Source: Microbacterium sp. Bi121
GTDB lineage: Bacteria > Actinomycetota > Actinomycetes > Actinomycetales > Microbacteriaceae
Assembly: GCF_918698005.1 (NCBI RefSeq)
Contig: NZ_CAKKLJ010000006.1
Location: forward strand, 1-64,000
Length of the DNA: 64,000 nt
Reading direction: 5' to 3'
Part shown: positions 35,970-48,782 of the stretch, piece after piece
Position numbering within the stretch: position 1 is the first letter of the stretch
How the letters are laid out: each line of letters opens with the position of its first letter
The notes under the pieces: model-generated
What the model was told of the DNA's origin: nothing
What the model saw: only the letters and a program-made list of their open reading frames with translations
The model's database searches: none
Position numbers and translations under genes: made by a program

Positions 35970-36668
35970 TCAACTGTCGCGTTTGATCGCAGTCAGAGCG
36001 GCGTGCGGGCGTGTACTGGCTTCAGCTGCGGTTCGCTGGCGGTGTTCCTGGTGCGTGACGGTGAAGCCGACTTCGGCGAGAAGAGCATCCAGCGCCTCCG
36101 CTGACCAGAAGTAGGCGCGGGTGACCGCGTGGGCGAACGGCTCGCGGGGAGGTCCGTCGAAGAAGCCGAGGAGGAGGGAGCCGCCGGGGGCCAGGACTCG
36201 GTAGAACTCGTCGAGCGCGTCGGGGACCTCGGCTGGGGCAGTGTGGATCAGCGAGTACCAGGCGAGGATGCCGCCGAGCGAAGCGTCGGCGACGGGAAGC
36301 GTGCGGAAGCTGCCGGCCTCGAACCTCAGATGCGGGTAGGTGCGGCGCGCACTCGCCAGGAACTTCTCAGAGAGGTCGACGCCGATGACGTCCCGGCTGC
36401 CGTCGTGGAGGAAGTCTGTCCACGGGCCGGGGCCGCATCCGGCATCCAGCAGCGGCCCAGCGGTGGAATCGCGCCACCCGGCGATGAGGCGGCGGTCCGA
36501 GGCATCCATCTGATCGATGCTGCCGGCGAGCTCGATGTACTCGGCCGCGCGCGAGTCGTAGGCCGCAGCGATCGCGACGTCGTCGGAATCTCGCGGTTGT
36601 GCGAGCATCTCGCAGGGTTCCGCGGAATGTCTGCGAGATTCGTGCGCTTCTGCGAAGTCCGCGCTCAT
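35970..36668 (-). CDS. SAM-dependent class I methyltransferase
   Basis: A 232-residue methyltransferase with SAM motif LLDAGCGPGPWTDFL, acidic VIGVDLSEKFL and VLAPGGSLLLGFFDG. The substrate is unknown. The ATG at 36668 overlaps the rsmI stop as ATGA, giving a 37-residue N-terminal tail with unusual composition (EAHESRRHSAEPCEM). An alternative ATG at 36608 would start right at the methyltransferase fold and lies in a 9-base inverted repeat. Coupled start preferred but not certain. Confidence 0.82.
   Translation of the reverse strand: MSADFAEAHESRRHSAEPCEMLAQPRDSDDVAIAAAYDSRAAEYIELAGSIDQMDASDRRLIAGWRDSTAGPLLDAGCGPGPWTDFLHDGSRDVIGVDLSEKFLASARRTYPHLRFEAGSFRTLPVADASLGGILAWYSLIHTAPAEVPDALDEFYRVLAPGGSLLLGFFDGPPREPFAHAVTRAYFWSAEALDALLAEVGFTVTHQEHRQRTAAEASTRPHAALTAIKRDS
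36607..36639. other. Nested inverted repeat at the methyltransferase 5' end
   Basis: Arms ATCTCGCAG (36607-36615) and CTGCGAGAT (36631-36639) flank the palindrome TTCCGCGGAA (36618-36627). In the minus-strand RNA the second possible start codon (36608) lies in one arm. Confidence 0.6.
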
Positions 36669-37486
36669 CGGGTGCGGGAGGCGAGGGTCTGCTGGTACAG
36701 GTCGCGTGAGCTGAGGCCCGTCGCCGCGGCGACCTCGGCGCAGGCGTCCTTCAGGCGCATGCCGCTGGCGACGAGGGCCTGCACCTGTGCACCCGCATCC
36801 TCGACGGATGCCGCGACGGGCGCCGCCCCCTCGACGACGATGACGATCTCGCCCTTGAGGCCGGCCTCTGCCCACTCGATGAGCTCAGGTGCGGTGCCCC
36901 GCCGGACCTCCTCGAACATCTTGGTGAGTTCGCGGCAGACGGCGATGCGGCGGTCGTCGCCGAAGGCCGCCCCCATGTCGGCGAGGGAGGACGCGAGTCG
37001 GGACGGCGATTCGAAGAAGATCATGGTGCGCGGCTCCGCGGCGACGGCACGCAGTGTCTGCCGCCGCTCCCCCGGTTTACGCGGCAGGAAGCCTTCGAAT
37101 GTGAAGCGATCGGTGGGCATCCCTGAGATCGCGAGCGCCATGATCACCGCGCTCGGTCCGGGGATCGCGGTGACAGTCACGCCCTGTGCGACGGCTTCGG
37201 CGACCAACCCGTATCCGGGGTCGCTGACCGCGGGCATCCCGGCGTCGCTGACGACGACGACGTCCTCGTCAGCGGCGAGCGCCGCGAGCTCTGCGGCTTT
37301 GTGCTTCTCGTTGTGGTCGTGCAGGGCGATCAGCCGAGGACGGTTCTCGATGTTCAGCGCCCTGAGCAGTCGCTGCGTGGTGCGGGTGTCCTCCGCTGCG
37401 ACGACGGTCGCGTTCTCGAGCACCTCGATGAGACGACGGGACGCATCGCCGAGATTGCCGATCGGAGTCGCCGCGAGGATGATCAC
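36665..37486 (-). CDS. rsmI: 16S rRNA (cytidine1402-2'-O)-methyltransferase
   Basis: A 273-residue RsmI with the tetrapyrrole-methylase fold: MIILAATPIGNLGDASRRLIE at the start (listed residue stretch is the family N terminus), EDTRTTQRLL, VVSDAGMPAVSDPGY and PGPSAVIMALAISGMPTDRFTFEGF in the SAM and RNA site. It completes the modification of C1402 in the ribosomal P site. GTG start, six bases after TAAGCT. Confidence 0.95.
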   Translation of the reverse strand: MIILAATPIGNLGDASRRLIEVLENATVVAAEDTRTTQRLLRALNIENRPRLIALHDHNEKHKAAELAALAADEDVVVVSDAGMPAVSDPGYGLVAEAVAQGVTVTAIPGPSAVIMALAISGMPTDRFTFEGFLPRKPGERRQTLRAVAAEPRTMIFFESPSRLASSLADMGAAFGDDRRIAVCRELTKMFEEVRRGTAPELIEWAEAGLKGEIVIVVEGAAPVAASVEDAGAQVQALVASGMRLKDACAEVAAATGLSSRDLYQQTLASRTR

Positions 37487-37492
37487 CCGTTC

Positions 37493-37498
37493 AGCTTA
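37493..37498 (-). promoter_or_regulatory. -10 element of rsmI (leaderless type)
   Basis: Minus-strand TAAGCT, six bases before GTG 37486. Confidence 0.5.
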
Positions 37499-37521
37499 GG
37501 TGCGGCAAAACACGCACGCCT

Positions 37522-37527
37522 TAGGCT
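37522..37527 (+). promoter_or_regulatory. -10 element of the O-mannosyltransferase gene (leaderless type)
   Basis: TAGGCT, six bases before GTG 37534, in a divergent region of only 47 bases. Confidence 0.5.
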
Positions 37528-37533
37528 TATGCC

Positions 37534-39075
37534 GTGTCCGCGCCCGTGCCCCTGCTCCCGCCTCCGGCCGAGCGTCTGACGGTGTGGGGCCGCCTGCGCG
37601 ATCGGATGCTCCTCGATCCGGACTGGAGCCGTGTCGTCCGTTGGCTCGCCCCGCTCGTGATCACCGCGCTCGCGGCTGTGCTGCGGCTCGCGAACCTCGC
37701 TCACCCCCACACGCTCGCGTTCGACGAGACGTACTACGTCAAGGACGCCTGGTCGCTGTGGGTGCTCGGCTACGAGGGCAGCTGGGGCGACGGCGCGAAC
37801 GAGGCGTTCCTGACCGGTGACACGAGCGCCCTGGGCGAGACGGGCAGCTTCGTCGTGCATCCGCCGCTCGGCAAGTGGATCATCGCGCTCGGCATGGGGC
37901 TCTTCGGAGCGGGCAACAGCGCGGCGTGGCGCCTGATGGTCGCGCTCGTCGGGACGGCGACGGTCCTGCTCGTGTACTTCGTCGCGAAGGAGCTGACACG
38001 ATCGATCGTGGCCGCCTCCGTGGCCGGACTGCTGCTCGCCATCGATGGGCTGAGCATCGTCATGAGTCGGATCGGCCTGCTCGACGGCATCCTGACGTTC
38101 TTCCTCCTGCTCGGATTCTGGTTCGTGCTGCTCGATCGGCGGCGCTCCATTCCGCTTGTGGAATATGCCGACGGCGGCAAGCTGTGGGGTCGAGTCATCT
38201 GGCGCCGCCCATGGGTCCTCGCGGCGGGAGTCGCCCTCGGCGCCGCCACCGCCGTCAAGTGGTCCGGTCTGTACGCCGTGGCCGGATTCGGCATCTACCT
38301 CGTCGTCACCGATGCGCTCGCCCGGCGCCGCGCCGGGGTCGCGTTCTGGCCGATGGATGCCGTCGCCAGACAGGGTGCCGCGTCGTTCCTGTTGCTGGTG
38401 CCGGCGGCAGCGCTCACCTACCTCGCCTCCTGGACCGGGTGGCTCCTCACCGCCGGCGGCTACGACCGGCAATCGGACGCTGATCCGCTCGTGGCGCTGT
38501 GGAAGTACCACGAGGCGATCTACGCGTTCCATGTCGGCCTCGACTCGGGTCACCCCTACGCCAGCCCGGCATGGCAGTGGCCGTTCCTGATCCGGCCGAC
38601 CGCGGTGTGGGTGGGCGACGACAAGTCCTGCGGCTCCGATCACTGCATGTCGGTGATCTCAACGGTCCCGAATCCGCTCATCTGGTACGCCGGGGTCGCC
38701 GCCGCGATCTATCTGCTCTACCGGTTCGTGCGCGGACTCATCGACCGCACGCCGATGCCGTGGACGTACGGATTGCCGCTGGTCGGCCTAGGCATCACGT
38801 ATGTGCCATGGCTGCTGTACCCCGAGCGGACGATCTTCCAGTTCTACACGGTCGTGATGGTGCCGTTCCTCGTGCTGGCGCTGGTGCTCGCGCTGGGCGA
38901 CATCGCCGGTCGACGCGACGATCCCCTCTATCGGCGACAGGCGGGCGAGCGCACCGTGCTGGTGTTCCTGATCGTCGTCGTGCTCGTCTCGGCGTTCTTC
39001 TACCCGGTGTGGACGGGCATGAACGTGCCGTACGACTTCTGGCTCATCCACAACTGGATGCCGACCTGGGTGTAG
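37534..39075 (+). CDS. Protein O-mannosyltransferase (GT39)
   Basis: A 513-residue multi-span glycosyltransferase of the PMT family, which moves mannose from polyprenyl-phosphomannose to Ser/Thr of secreted proteins. The catalytic acidic pair is in LAFDETYYVKDAWSL near residue 70; FVVHPPLGKWIIALG and many membrane helices follow, with a C-terminal motif VPYDFWLIHNWMPTW. It starts with GTG and no ribosome site. In actinobacteria it is often next to rsmI, as here. Confidence 0.92.
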   Translation: MSAPVPLLPPPAERLTVWGRLRDRMLLDPDWSRVVRWLAPLVITALAAVLRLANLAHPHTLAFDETYYVKDAWSLWVLGYEGSWGDGANEAFLTGDTSALGETGSFVVHPPLGKWIIALGMGLFGAGNSAAWRLMVALVGTATVLLVYFVAKELTRSIVAASVAGLLLAIDGLSIVMSRIGLLDGILTFFLLLGFWFVLLDRRRSIPLVEYADGGKLWGRVIWRRPWVLAAGVALGAATAVKWSGLYAVAGFGIYLVVTDALARRRAGVAFWPMDAVARQGAASFLLLVPAAALTYLASWTGWLLTAGGYDRQSDADPLVALWKYHEAIYAFHVGLDSGHPYASPAWQWPFLIRPTAVWVGDDKSCGSDHCMSVISTVPNPLIWYAGVAAAIYLLYRFVRGLIDRTPMPWTYGLPLVGLGITYVPWLLYPERTIFQFYTVVMVPFLVLALVLALGDIAGRRDDPLYRRQAGERTVLVFLIVVVLVSAFFYPVWTGMNVPYDFWLIHNWMPTWV

Positions 39076-39080
39076 CCCCG

Positions 39081-39096
39081 GCGGCGCGGGCGCCGC
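39081..39096. terminator. Bidirectional stem-loop between convergent genes
   Basis: GCGGCGC and GCGCCGC around GG, between the O-mannosyltransferase stop and the arr stop. No U tract; Rho-independent action is uncertain. Confidence 0.5.
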
Positions 39097-39098
39097 GC

Positions 39099-39500
39099 TC
39101 AGTTGATGATCGTGCCGCGCTCGTCCGCCCGCAGGGCCGTGAGACGCTCGTGCCAGGCGGCGAGCGCCTCCGGTGTCTGCCTGGCCCAGTCATCGGTCTC
39201 GCCGACGACGCGGAGCGGATCGCTGCTGCGGTACGACCGCGTCGGGTTGCCGGGGAACTTCTTGTCGGTCACGTTCGGGTCGTCCTCGAATTCCCCGGTC
39301 GGCTCCACGACATACACCCGCGGCGCGCCCTCCCCTGGTGCGAGCTCGGCAGCGAGACCCGCACCGTCGGCGACCGCCGTGAAGTAGATGTGGTTCATGA
39401 CGACCTCGGGTCGGTAGTTCGACCGGAAGCCGGCCGTCAGCAGGTCGCCGACCTGGAGCTCCGCTTTCGTGCCGTGGAAGAACGGGCCGCGCTTGTCCAC
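39099..39500 (-). CDS. arr: NAD+-rifampin ADP-ribosyltransferase
   Basis: A 133-residue Arr protein; family members ADP-ribosylate rifamycins on the ansa-bridge hydroxyl and so inactivate them. The match is close through the whole length: GPFFHGTKAELQVGDLLTAGF, HIYFTAV, VYVVEPTGEFEDDPN, KKFPGNPTRSYRS and DPLRVVGETDDW. The GTG start follows AGGAG by seven bases. It lies 13 bases after the YyaL-type gene and is probably co-transcribed. Its chromosomal setting, without mobile elements, suggests an intrinsic gene. Activity untested. Confidence 0.93.
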   Translation of the reverse strand: MDKRGPFFHGTKAELQVGDLLTAGFRSNYRPEVVMNHIYFTAVADGAGLAAELAPGEGAPRVYVVEPTGEFEDDPNVTDKKFPGNPTRSYRSSDPLRVVGETDDWARQTPEALAAWHERLTALRADERGTIIN

Positions 39501-39513
39501 GAGTGATCTCCTC

Positions 39514-41316
39514 TCAACGCTCTCGGACCAGTTCGCCGCCATCCGACACCGGCAGGCGGCAGACGAAATCGCGGCAGTCGTAAACCAGGTCGGCTGCGGC
39601 GGACTTGCCCGCGAACAGGTCGAACCCTGCGTCCTCGAAGTCCCCCGCCTGCGCCGGAGTGACGACGGCGATGACGTCGGCGTCGAGCCGTCGGGATGCC
39701 GTCGCCAGTGCGCCGTCGCGGGAATCCGTGACCGCGACGACCTGACGCGGCGTCTGTGCGAGACCGGCCGCGACGGCGAGGAGAGACCCGTGTCCGAACG
39801 GATGCTGCAGAGCGGATGCCGCGTGCGCCCGCACCTGCTCCTCGGCGGCCGCGCGGTACTGAGACCCCGCACCCAGACGCCAGGCGGTGAGCGACGCCGC
39901 AGCCGCGGCCGCGACTCCTGACGGCAGATCGCCGTCGGTCTGATCCGCGGCTGCGGGCACACCCTGTGCCGCGAGCACCGGATCCGTCACGGCACCGAGA
40001 TTGAGCGCATCATCGAGGATCTCCCTGGCCTGCACCGCCCACCCAGCGCTGCCTGTCGCGACAGCCAGGGCGAACAGTCCATCGGCGAGCAGAGCCAGAT
40101 CCGCTGACGTCGCCACAGCCGTCGCGGCCTCGCCATCGAGGGATGAACGCACGATCCGGCCGTCAGCCGCGCGGTTCACCCGCAGCACGAATCGCGCCGC
40201 ATCCTCGGCCGCGTCCACCCACGCCGACTCCCCCAGCGCCGATCCCGCCCGCGAGAGCGCGGCGATCGCCAGGCCGTTCCAACCGGTGATGACCTTGCCA
40301 TCAACCGCGGGCGGCTGCAGCGCTGCGCGCTCGACGATGGGACGCAGGTAGTACCCGCCCTCACAGCGCTCGCCGTCGATGACCGACTCCGAGTCCTGCG
40401 CCGCGCCGAATCCGCCGCCCTCGCGGCGGAGCACGGACAGGAGGAAGGCCGCGACGCCGCGCGCCGTCTGCTCATCGCCGGCGCGCAGCGCGACCTCCAG
40501 CAGCTGCGCATTGTCGGTCAGCATCCGCTCGTAGTGCGGCACAGTCCAATCGCGCTGGGTCGCGTAGCGGAAGAAGCCGCCGTCCTCATCGTGCAGATCG
40601 GAGGCGGCCATGGCTGCCAGCGCCCGGTCGGCAGCGGCTGCGGCATCCGGCGACGCGCGGCGCACGAGGGGCTGCTGCAGAAGGCTCAGCGTCGTCGCGA
40701 CAGGGAATTTCGGCGCACCGCCGAATCCGCCGAACATCCGGTCCTCGCGCGCGGCGATCGCCTCGGCCGCCGCGACGACAGCAGACGACGACGGCACATC
40801 GGACGGCGACACGACAGCCGCCTCCGCGAGAGCCGCGGCGACAGCATCCGCCGACTCGACGGCCTGCTCGCGGCGCAGCATCCATGCCTCCTGCACCGCG
40901 GCGAGCACGTCGCGGAACGCCGGCATCTGCCCCTGCGCCTCCGGGGGCCAGTATGTTCCGGCGTAGAAGGTGCGTCCCTGCGGTGTCGCGAAGACCGTCA
41001 GCGGCCAACCGAGATTCTGCGTGAACGCCGACGCCGCTGCCATGTAGGCGCCGTCGACTTCCGGATGCTCCTCACGATCGACCTTGACGGCCACGAAGTT
41101 CGCGTTGATCACCTGGGCGATGGCGTCGGAGGAGAACGACTCCCGCGCCATGACGTGGCACCAGTGGCATGTGGAGTATCCGATCGAGATGAGCAGGGGC
41201 ACTCCGCGTCGCTCCGCCTCGGCGAAGGCGTCGGGCCCCCACGCCCACCATTCGACGGGATTCTCGGCATGCGCGCGCAGATACGGGCTGAGCGTCTCGG
41301 CGAGGCGGTTGGTCAT
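39514..41316 (-). CDS. Thioredoxin-fold protein of the YyaL/DUF255 family
   Basis: A 600-residue protein with an N-terminal thioredoxin-like domain ([16 protein letters not shown], then [14 protein letters not shown] with a CHWC pair) and a long alpha/alpha-toroid resembling glycoside-hydrolase or epimerase folds ([42 protein letters not shown]). The family (bacterial YyaL, animal SPATA20) is conserved but functionally unresolved. The ATG is seven bases after a TAGCGT box. First gene before arr. Confidence 0.9.
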   Translation of the reverse strand: MTNRLAETLSPYLRAHAENPVEWWAWGPDAFAEAERRGVPLLISIGYSTCHWCHVMARESFSSDAIAQVINANFVAVKVDREEHPEVDGAYMAAASAFTQNLGWPLTVFATPQGRTFYAGTYWPPEAQGQMPAFRDVLAAVQEAWMLRREQAVESADAVAAALAEAAVVSPSDVPSSSAVVAAAEAIAAREDRMFGGFGGAPKFPVATTLSLLQQPLVRRASPDAAAAADRALAAMAASDLHDEDGGFFRYATQRDWTVPHYERMLTDNAQLLEVALRAGDEQTARGVAAFLLSVLRREGGGFGAAQDSESVIDGERCEGGYYLRPIVERAALQPPAVDGKVITGWNGLAIAALSRAGSALGESAWVDAAEDAARFVLRVNRAADGRIVRSSLDGEAATAVATSADLALLADGLFALAVATGSAGWAVQAREILDDALNLGAVTDPVLAAQGVPAAADQTDGDLPSGVAAAAAASLTAWRLGAGSQYRAAAEEQVRAHAASALQHPFGHGSLLAVAAGLAQTPRQVVAVTDSRDGALATASRRLDADVIAVVTPAQAGDFEDAGFDLFAGKSAAADLVYDCRDFVCRLPVSDGGELVRER

Positions 41317-41323
41317 GCCTCAC

Positions 41324-41329
41324 ACGCTA
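41324..41329 (-). promoter_or_regulatory. -10 element of the YyaL-type gene (leaderless type)
   Basis: Minus-strand TAGCGT, seven bases before ATG 41316; GTGAGG also lies there and could serve as a ribosome site. Confidence 0.45.
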
Positions 41330-41350
41330 CGCCCCACCCGACGTGGGGCG
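41330..41350 (-). terminator. Stem-loop after the FMN reductase gene
   Basis: CGCCCCAC (41330-41337) and GTGGGGCG (41343-41350) around CCGAC, directly abutting the next gene's -10 box. No U tract. Confidence 0.55.
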
Positions 41351-41355
41351 GCGGG

Positions 41356-41922
41356 TCAGACGAGCGCCTCCACCGTGCGCGTCGCCGCGTATCCGACCAG
41401 CGGCAGCGCGCGGTCGGCTGCGAGCGCGATGCGCGCCTCGAGCACGTCCGACGCAACGCGGTACCCGTCGAAGTCGGTGTTGCTGGCATAGACGCCGAGC
41501 GGCAGCGTCAGCGCCTGGAAGAACGCGAACAGCGGACGCAGCTGATGCTCGATCATCAGCGCATGACGCTCTCCCCCGCCGGTGGCCGCGAGCAGTACGG
41601 GCTTTCCGACCAGGGCGTACTGCTCGACGAAGTCGAACAGGTGCTTGAACAGTCCGGTGAACGAGGCGCGGTAGACGGGGCTGCCGACGATCAGCAGGTC
41701 GGCCTGCTCGATCGCGACGAGCTGCTCCTCGATGTGCGCGGGCAGCTGCTCGCGCCGCAGGGCCCCGGCGAGCGACGGGCCGATCACGGTGAGCTCGATC
41801 AGCTGCACTTCCGCGTCGGCGCGCGCGGCGACGGCATCCGCGATCGCACGGAGCAGGGCGGTCGTCTTGCTGGGCTCGTGGAGCGAACCGGAGACGGCGA
41901 CGACGCGATAGGGAGCTGTCAT
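41356..41922 (-). CDS. NADPH-dependent FMN reductase (SsuE/MsuE-like)
   Basis: A 188-residue flavodoxin-like reductase. VVAVSGSLHEPSKTTALL is the FMN phosphate loop, IVGSPVYRASFTGLFKHLFDF and LLAATGGGERHALMIEHQLRPLF are typical of the SsuE/MsuE group that supplies reduced FMN to monooxygenases such as sulfonate desulfonation enzymes. No partner monooxygenase is adjacent. The ATG is seven bases after a TAGCGT box. Confidence 0.9.
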   Translation of the reverse strand: MTAPYRVVAVSGSLHEPSKTTALLRAIADAVAARADAEVQLIELTVIGPSLAGALRREQLPAHIEEQLVAIEQADLLIVGSPVYRASFTGLFKHLFDFVEQYALVGKPVLLAATGGGERHALMIEHQLRPLFAFFQALTLPLGVYASNTDFDGYRVASDVLEARIALAADRALPLVGYAATRTVEALV

Positions 41923-41929
41923 GCCGATG

Positions 41930-41935
41930 ACGCTA
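41930..41935 (-). promoter_or_regulatory. -10 element of the FMN reductase gene (leaderless type)
   Basis: Minus-strand TAGCGT, seven bases before ATG 41922. The 15-base inverted repeat ends four bases upstream of it. Confidence 0.45.
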
Positions 41936-41939
41936 CTCA

Positions 41940-41982
41940 CGATGACGCCCTGTGGCACGCGAAGCGACACAGGGCGTCATCG
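41940..41982 (-). terminator. Long inverted repeat after the aldo/keto reductase gene
   Basis: Perfect 15-base arms CGATGACGCCCTGTG (41940-41954) and CACAGGGCGTCATCG (41968-41982) around 13 bases. It follows the reductase stop by 16 bases and lies in the next gene's -35 region, so it could be terminator, operator or both. Confidence 0.65.
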
Positions 41983-41998
41983 AACGAAATGCGACGTC

Positions 41999-46784
<4,786 letters not shown>

Positions 46785-46793
46785 CCTGGCGGC

Positions 46794-47738
46794 ATGGCTC
46801 GCGCGATCGTCTACACAGAACTCGGCTCCCCTGACGTCCTCCAGCTCGTGGAGATCCCCGATCCTGTCGCGGGCCCCGGCGAAGTCGTCGTCCGCATCGA
46901 GGTCGCCGGCGTCAACCCGCTCGATGCGAAGCGGCGAAGCGGCAAGCGTCCCATGCCCCCGATCACCGAGCCGCGCCGCGTCGGCTTCGACGGCGCAGGC
47001 GTCATCGACTCGGTCGGCGAGGGGGTCACCGGTTTCGCCGTCGGCGACCGCGTCGCCGTCCGTGACGCCGTCGGCACGTACGCCACCCACATCACGATCG
47101 GAGCCGACCGCCTCTACCCGCTCCCGGATGCCGTCACCGCAGCGGAGGCCGCCGGTCTCGGCATCCCGATCGGCACCGCATACCAGTGCGTGCGCTCTCT
47201 CGAGGTCGGCGACGGCGACGTACTCCTCGTCCATGCCGGGTCCGGCGCCGTCGGTCAGGCCGTGATCCAGTTCGCGGTCGCGCGCGGAGCGACCGTGGTC
47301 GCCACGGCGAGTCCGGCACGGCATGAGCAGCTCCGTGAGCTCGGCGCCACCCCGGTGGCCTACGGCGACGGTCTCGTCGATCGCGTACGAGAGGCCGTCG
47401 ACGGCGAGGTCACGGTGGCGCTCGACTGCGCCGGCACTGACGAGGCGATCGAGGCGTCGCTCGAGCTCGTCGCGGACCGGAACCGCATCGCGACGATCGT
47501 TCGCGGCGCGGATGCCGCGAGCTTCGGCATCCGCGCTTTCAGCGGTGGCTCTCCCGAACCGCTGACCGCACAGGAACTCGCCTGGCGGGCCGAGGGCATC
47601 GGCGTCGCAATCGATCTGATCGCGAAGGGCGACTTCCAGGTCGAGCTCGGCGCAGAGCTGCCGCTGAGCGATGCCGCCGAGGCGCACCGGCTGATCGAAG
47701 AGCATCAGGCACGCGGCAAGATCTCCCTCGTGCCGTGA
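46794..47738 (+). CDS. Zinc-free alcohol dehydrogenase/quinone oxidoreductase
   Basis: A 314-residue medium-chain reductase of the QOR type. VEIPDPVAGPGEVVVRIEVAGVNPLDAKRRSG is the usual opening (positions about 14-44), followed by GFDGAGVIDSVGEGV and the NADPH loop VLLVHAGSGAVGQAVIQFA. No zinc Cys/His set is present. It probably reduces quinones or enones with NADPH. Nine bases after hrpA. Confidence 0.9.
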   Translation: MARAIVYTELGSPDVLQLVEIPDPVAGPGEVVVRIEVAGVNPLDAKRRSGKRPMPPITEPRRVGFDGAGVIDSVGEGVTGFAVGDRVAVRDAVGTYATHITIGADRLYPLPDAVTAAEAAGLGIPIGTAYQCVRSLEVGDGDVLLVHAGSGAVGQAVIQFAVARGATVVATASPARHEQLRELGATPVAYGDGLVDRVREAVDGEVTVALDCAGTDEAIEASLELVADRNRIATIVRGADAASFGIRAFSGGSPEPLTAQELAWRAEGIGVAIDLIAKGDFQVELGAELPLSDAAEAHRLIEEHQARGKISLVP

Positions 47739-47774
47739 TGCGCCCTGATTCGCCGGGGCGCGACACGACTGCTC

Positions 47775-47780
47775 TACGCT
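47775..47780 (+). promoter_or_regulatory. -10 element of the Gfo/Idh/MocA gene (leaderless type)
   Basis: TACGCT, six bases before ATG 47787, with no ribosome site. Confidence 0.55.
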
Positions 47781-47786
47781 GAACAG

Positions 47787-48782
47787 ATGACTGGTCTTCG
47801 CTGGGGAATCCTCGCAACAGGTGGGATCGCCCACGCCTTCGCCTCCGACCTTCGCACTGCGAAGCTCGACCTCGTCGCCGTGGGATCGCGGACTCAGGCG
47901 TCGGCCGACGCGTTCGCGGCGGAGTTCGGCATACCGCACGCCCACGCGACGTATGAGGCGCTGGCGACGAACCCTGATGTCGACATCGTCTACGTCTCGA
48001 CGCCGCATCCGATGCATTACGAGGCGGCGAAGCTGGCGCTCGAGCACGGCAAGCACGTGCTCGTCGAGAAGGCGTTCACGGTCAACCGCGCCGAGGCCGA
48101 GGACCTGCAGCGAATCGCGGCAGAACGCGGCCTGCTCGTGATGGAAGCGATGTGGACGCGGTACCTGCCGCACATGGTCAGGATCCGTGAGATCGTCGAC
48201 GCCGGTGCCCTCGGCGAGATCCGTGCGGTCACCGCCGACCACACGCAGCTGATCAGTTCCGACCCTGCGCACCGGCTGAACAGCCTCGAGCTCGGGGGCG
48301 GAGCGCTCCTCGACCTCGGCATCTACCCGATCTCGTTCATCTGGGACGTCCTCGGAGCTCCGGAGACGATCACCGCCACGGCGCGGCTGGCCGAAACAGG
48401 CGCCGATGCCGAGGTCGCGACGATCATGACCCATGCGGGTGGCGCGATCTCCACGAGCCTCTCGTCCTCGCGTGCCGCAGGCCCGAACGCCGCGGTCATC
48501 ATCGGCACCGAAGCCCGGATCGAGATCGACCGCGTCTGGTACGCGCCGACGACGTTCCGGGTCGTCGCGCCGGACGGAACCGTTCGCGAGACCTACGAGT
48601 CGCGCATCGACGGGCGGGGGATGCAGTATCAGGCTCTGGCCGCCGAGCGCCTGGTGAACAGCGGCGTTCTCGAGGGCGATGTCTTGCCCATCGCGGAGAC
48701 TGTCGCGATCATGGGAACGCTGGACGAGATCCGGGCGCAGATCGGCGTCCGCTACCCGAGCGAGGAGCGCGCAGATGGCTGA
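47787..48782 (+). CDS. Gfo/Idh/MocA-family oxidoreductase
   Basis: A 331-residue NAD(P)-dependent sugar-type dehydrogenase. The Rossmann start is RWGILATGGIAHAFASDL, then the catalytic EKAFTVNRAEAEDL (EKP-like Lys-Ala) and the GGGALLDLGIYPISFIW segment of the C-terminal domain. Closest in pattern to trans-1,2-dihydrodiol or glucose-fructose type members; substrate unknown. Its end overlaps the NYN gene by eight bases. Confidence 0.9.
   Translation: MTGLRWGILATGGIAHAFASDLRTAKLDLVAVGSRTQASADAFAAEFGIPHAHATYEALATNPDVDIVYVSTPHPMHYEAAKLALEHGKHVLVEKAFTVNRAEAEDLQRIAAERGLLVMEAMWTRYLPHMVRIREIVDAGALGEIRAVTADHTQLISSDPAHRLNSLELGGGALLDLGIYPISFIWDVLGAPETITATARLAETGADAEVATIMTHAGGAISTSLSSSRAAGPNAAVIIGTEARIEIDRVWYAPTTFRVVAPDGTVRETYESRIDGRGMQYQALAAERLVNSGVLEGDVLPIAETVAIMGTLDEIRAQIGVRYPSEERADG

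Noticed and set aside
16461..36632. TTCCGCGGAATGTCT shared by 16465-16479 and 36618-36632 as a possible dispersed repeat family
   Set aside because: A shared 15-mer is expected about once or twice by chance in 64 kb, and more so in biased, palindromic sequence. Two copies are not enough to claim a repeat family.
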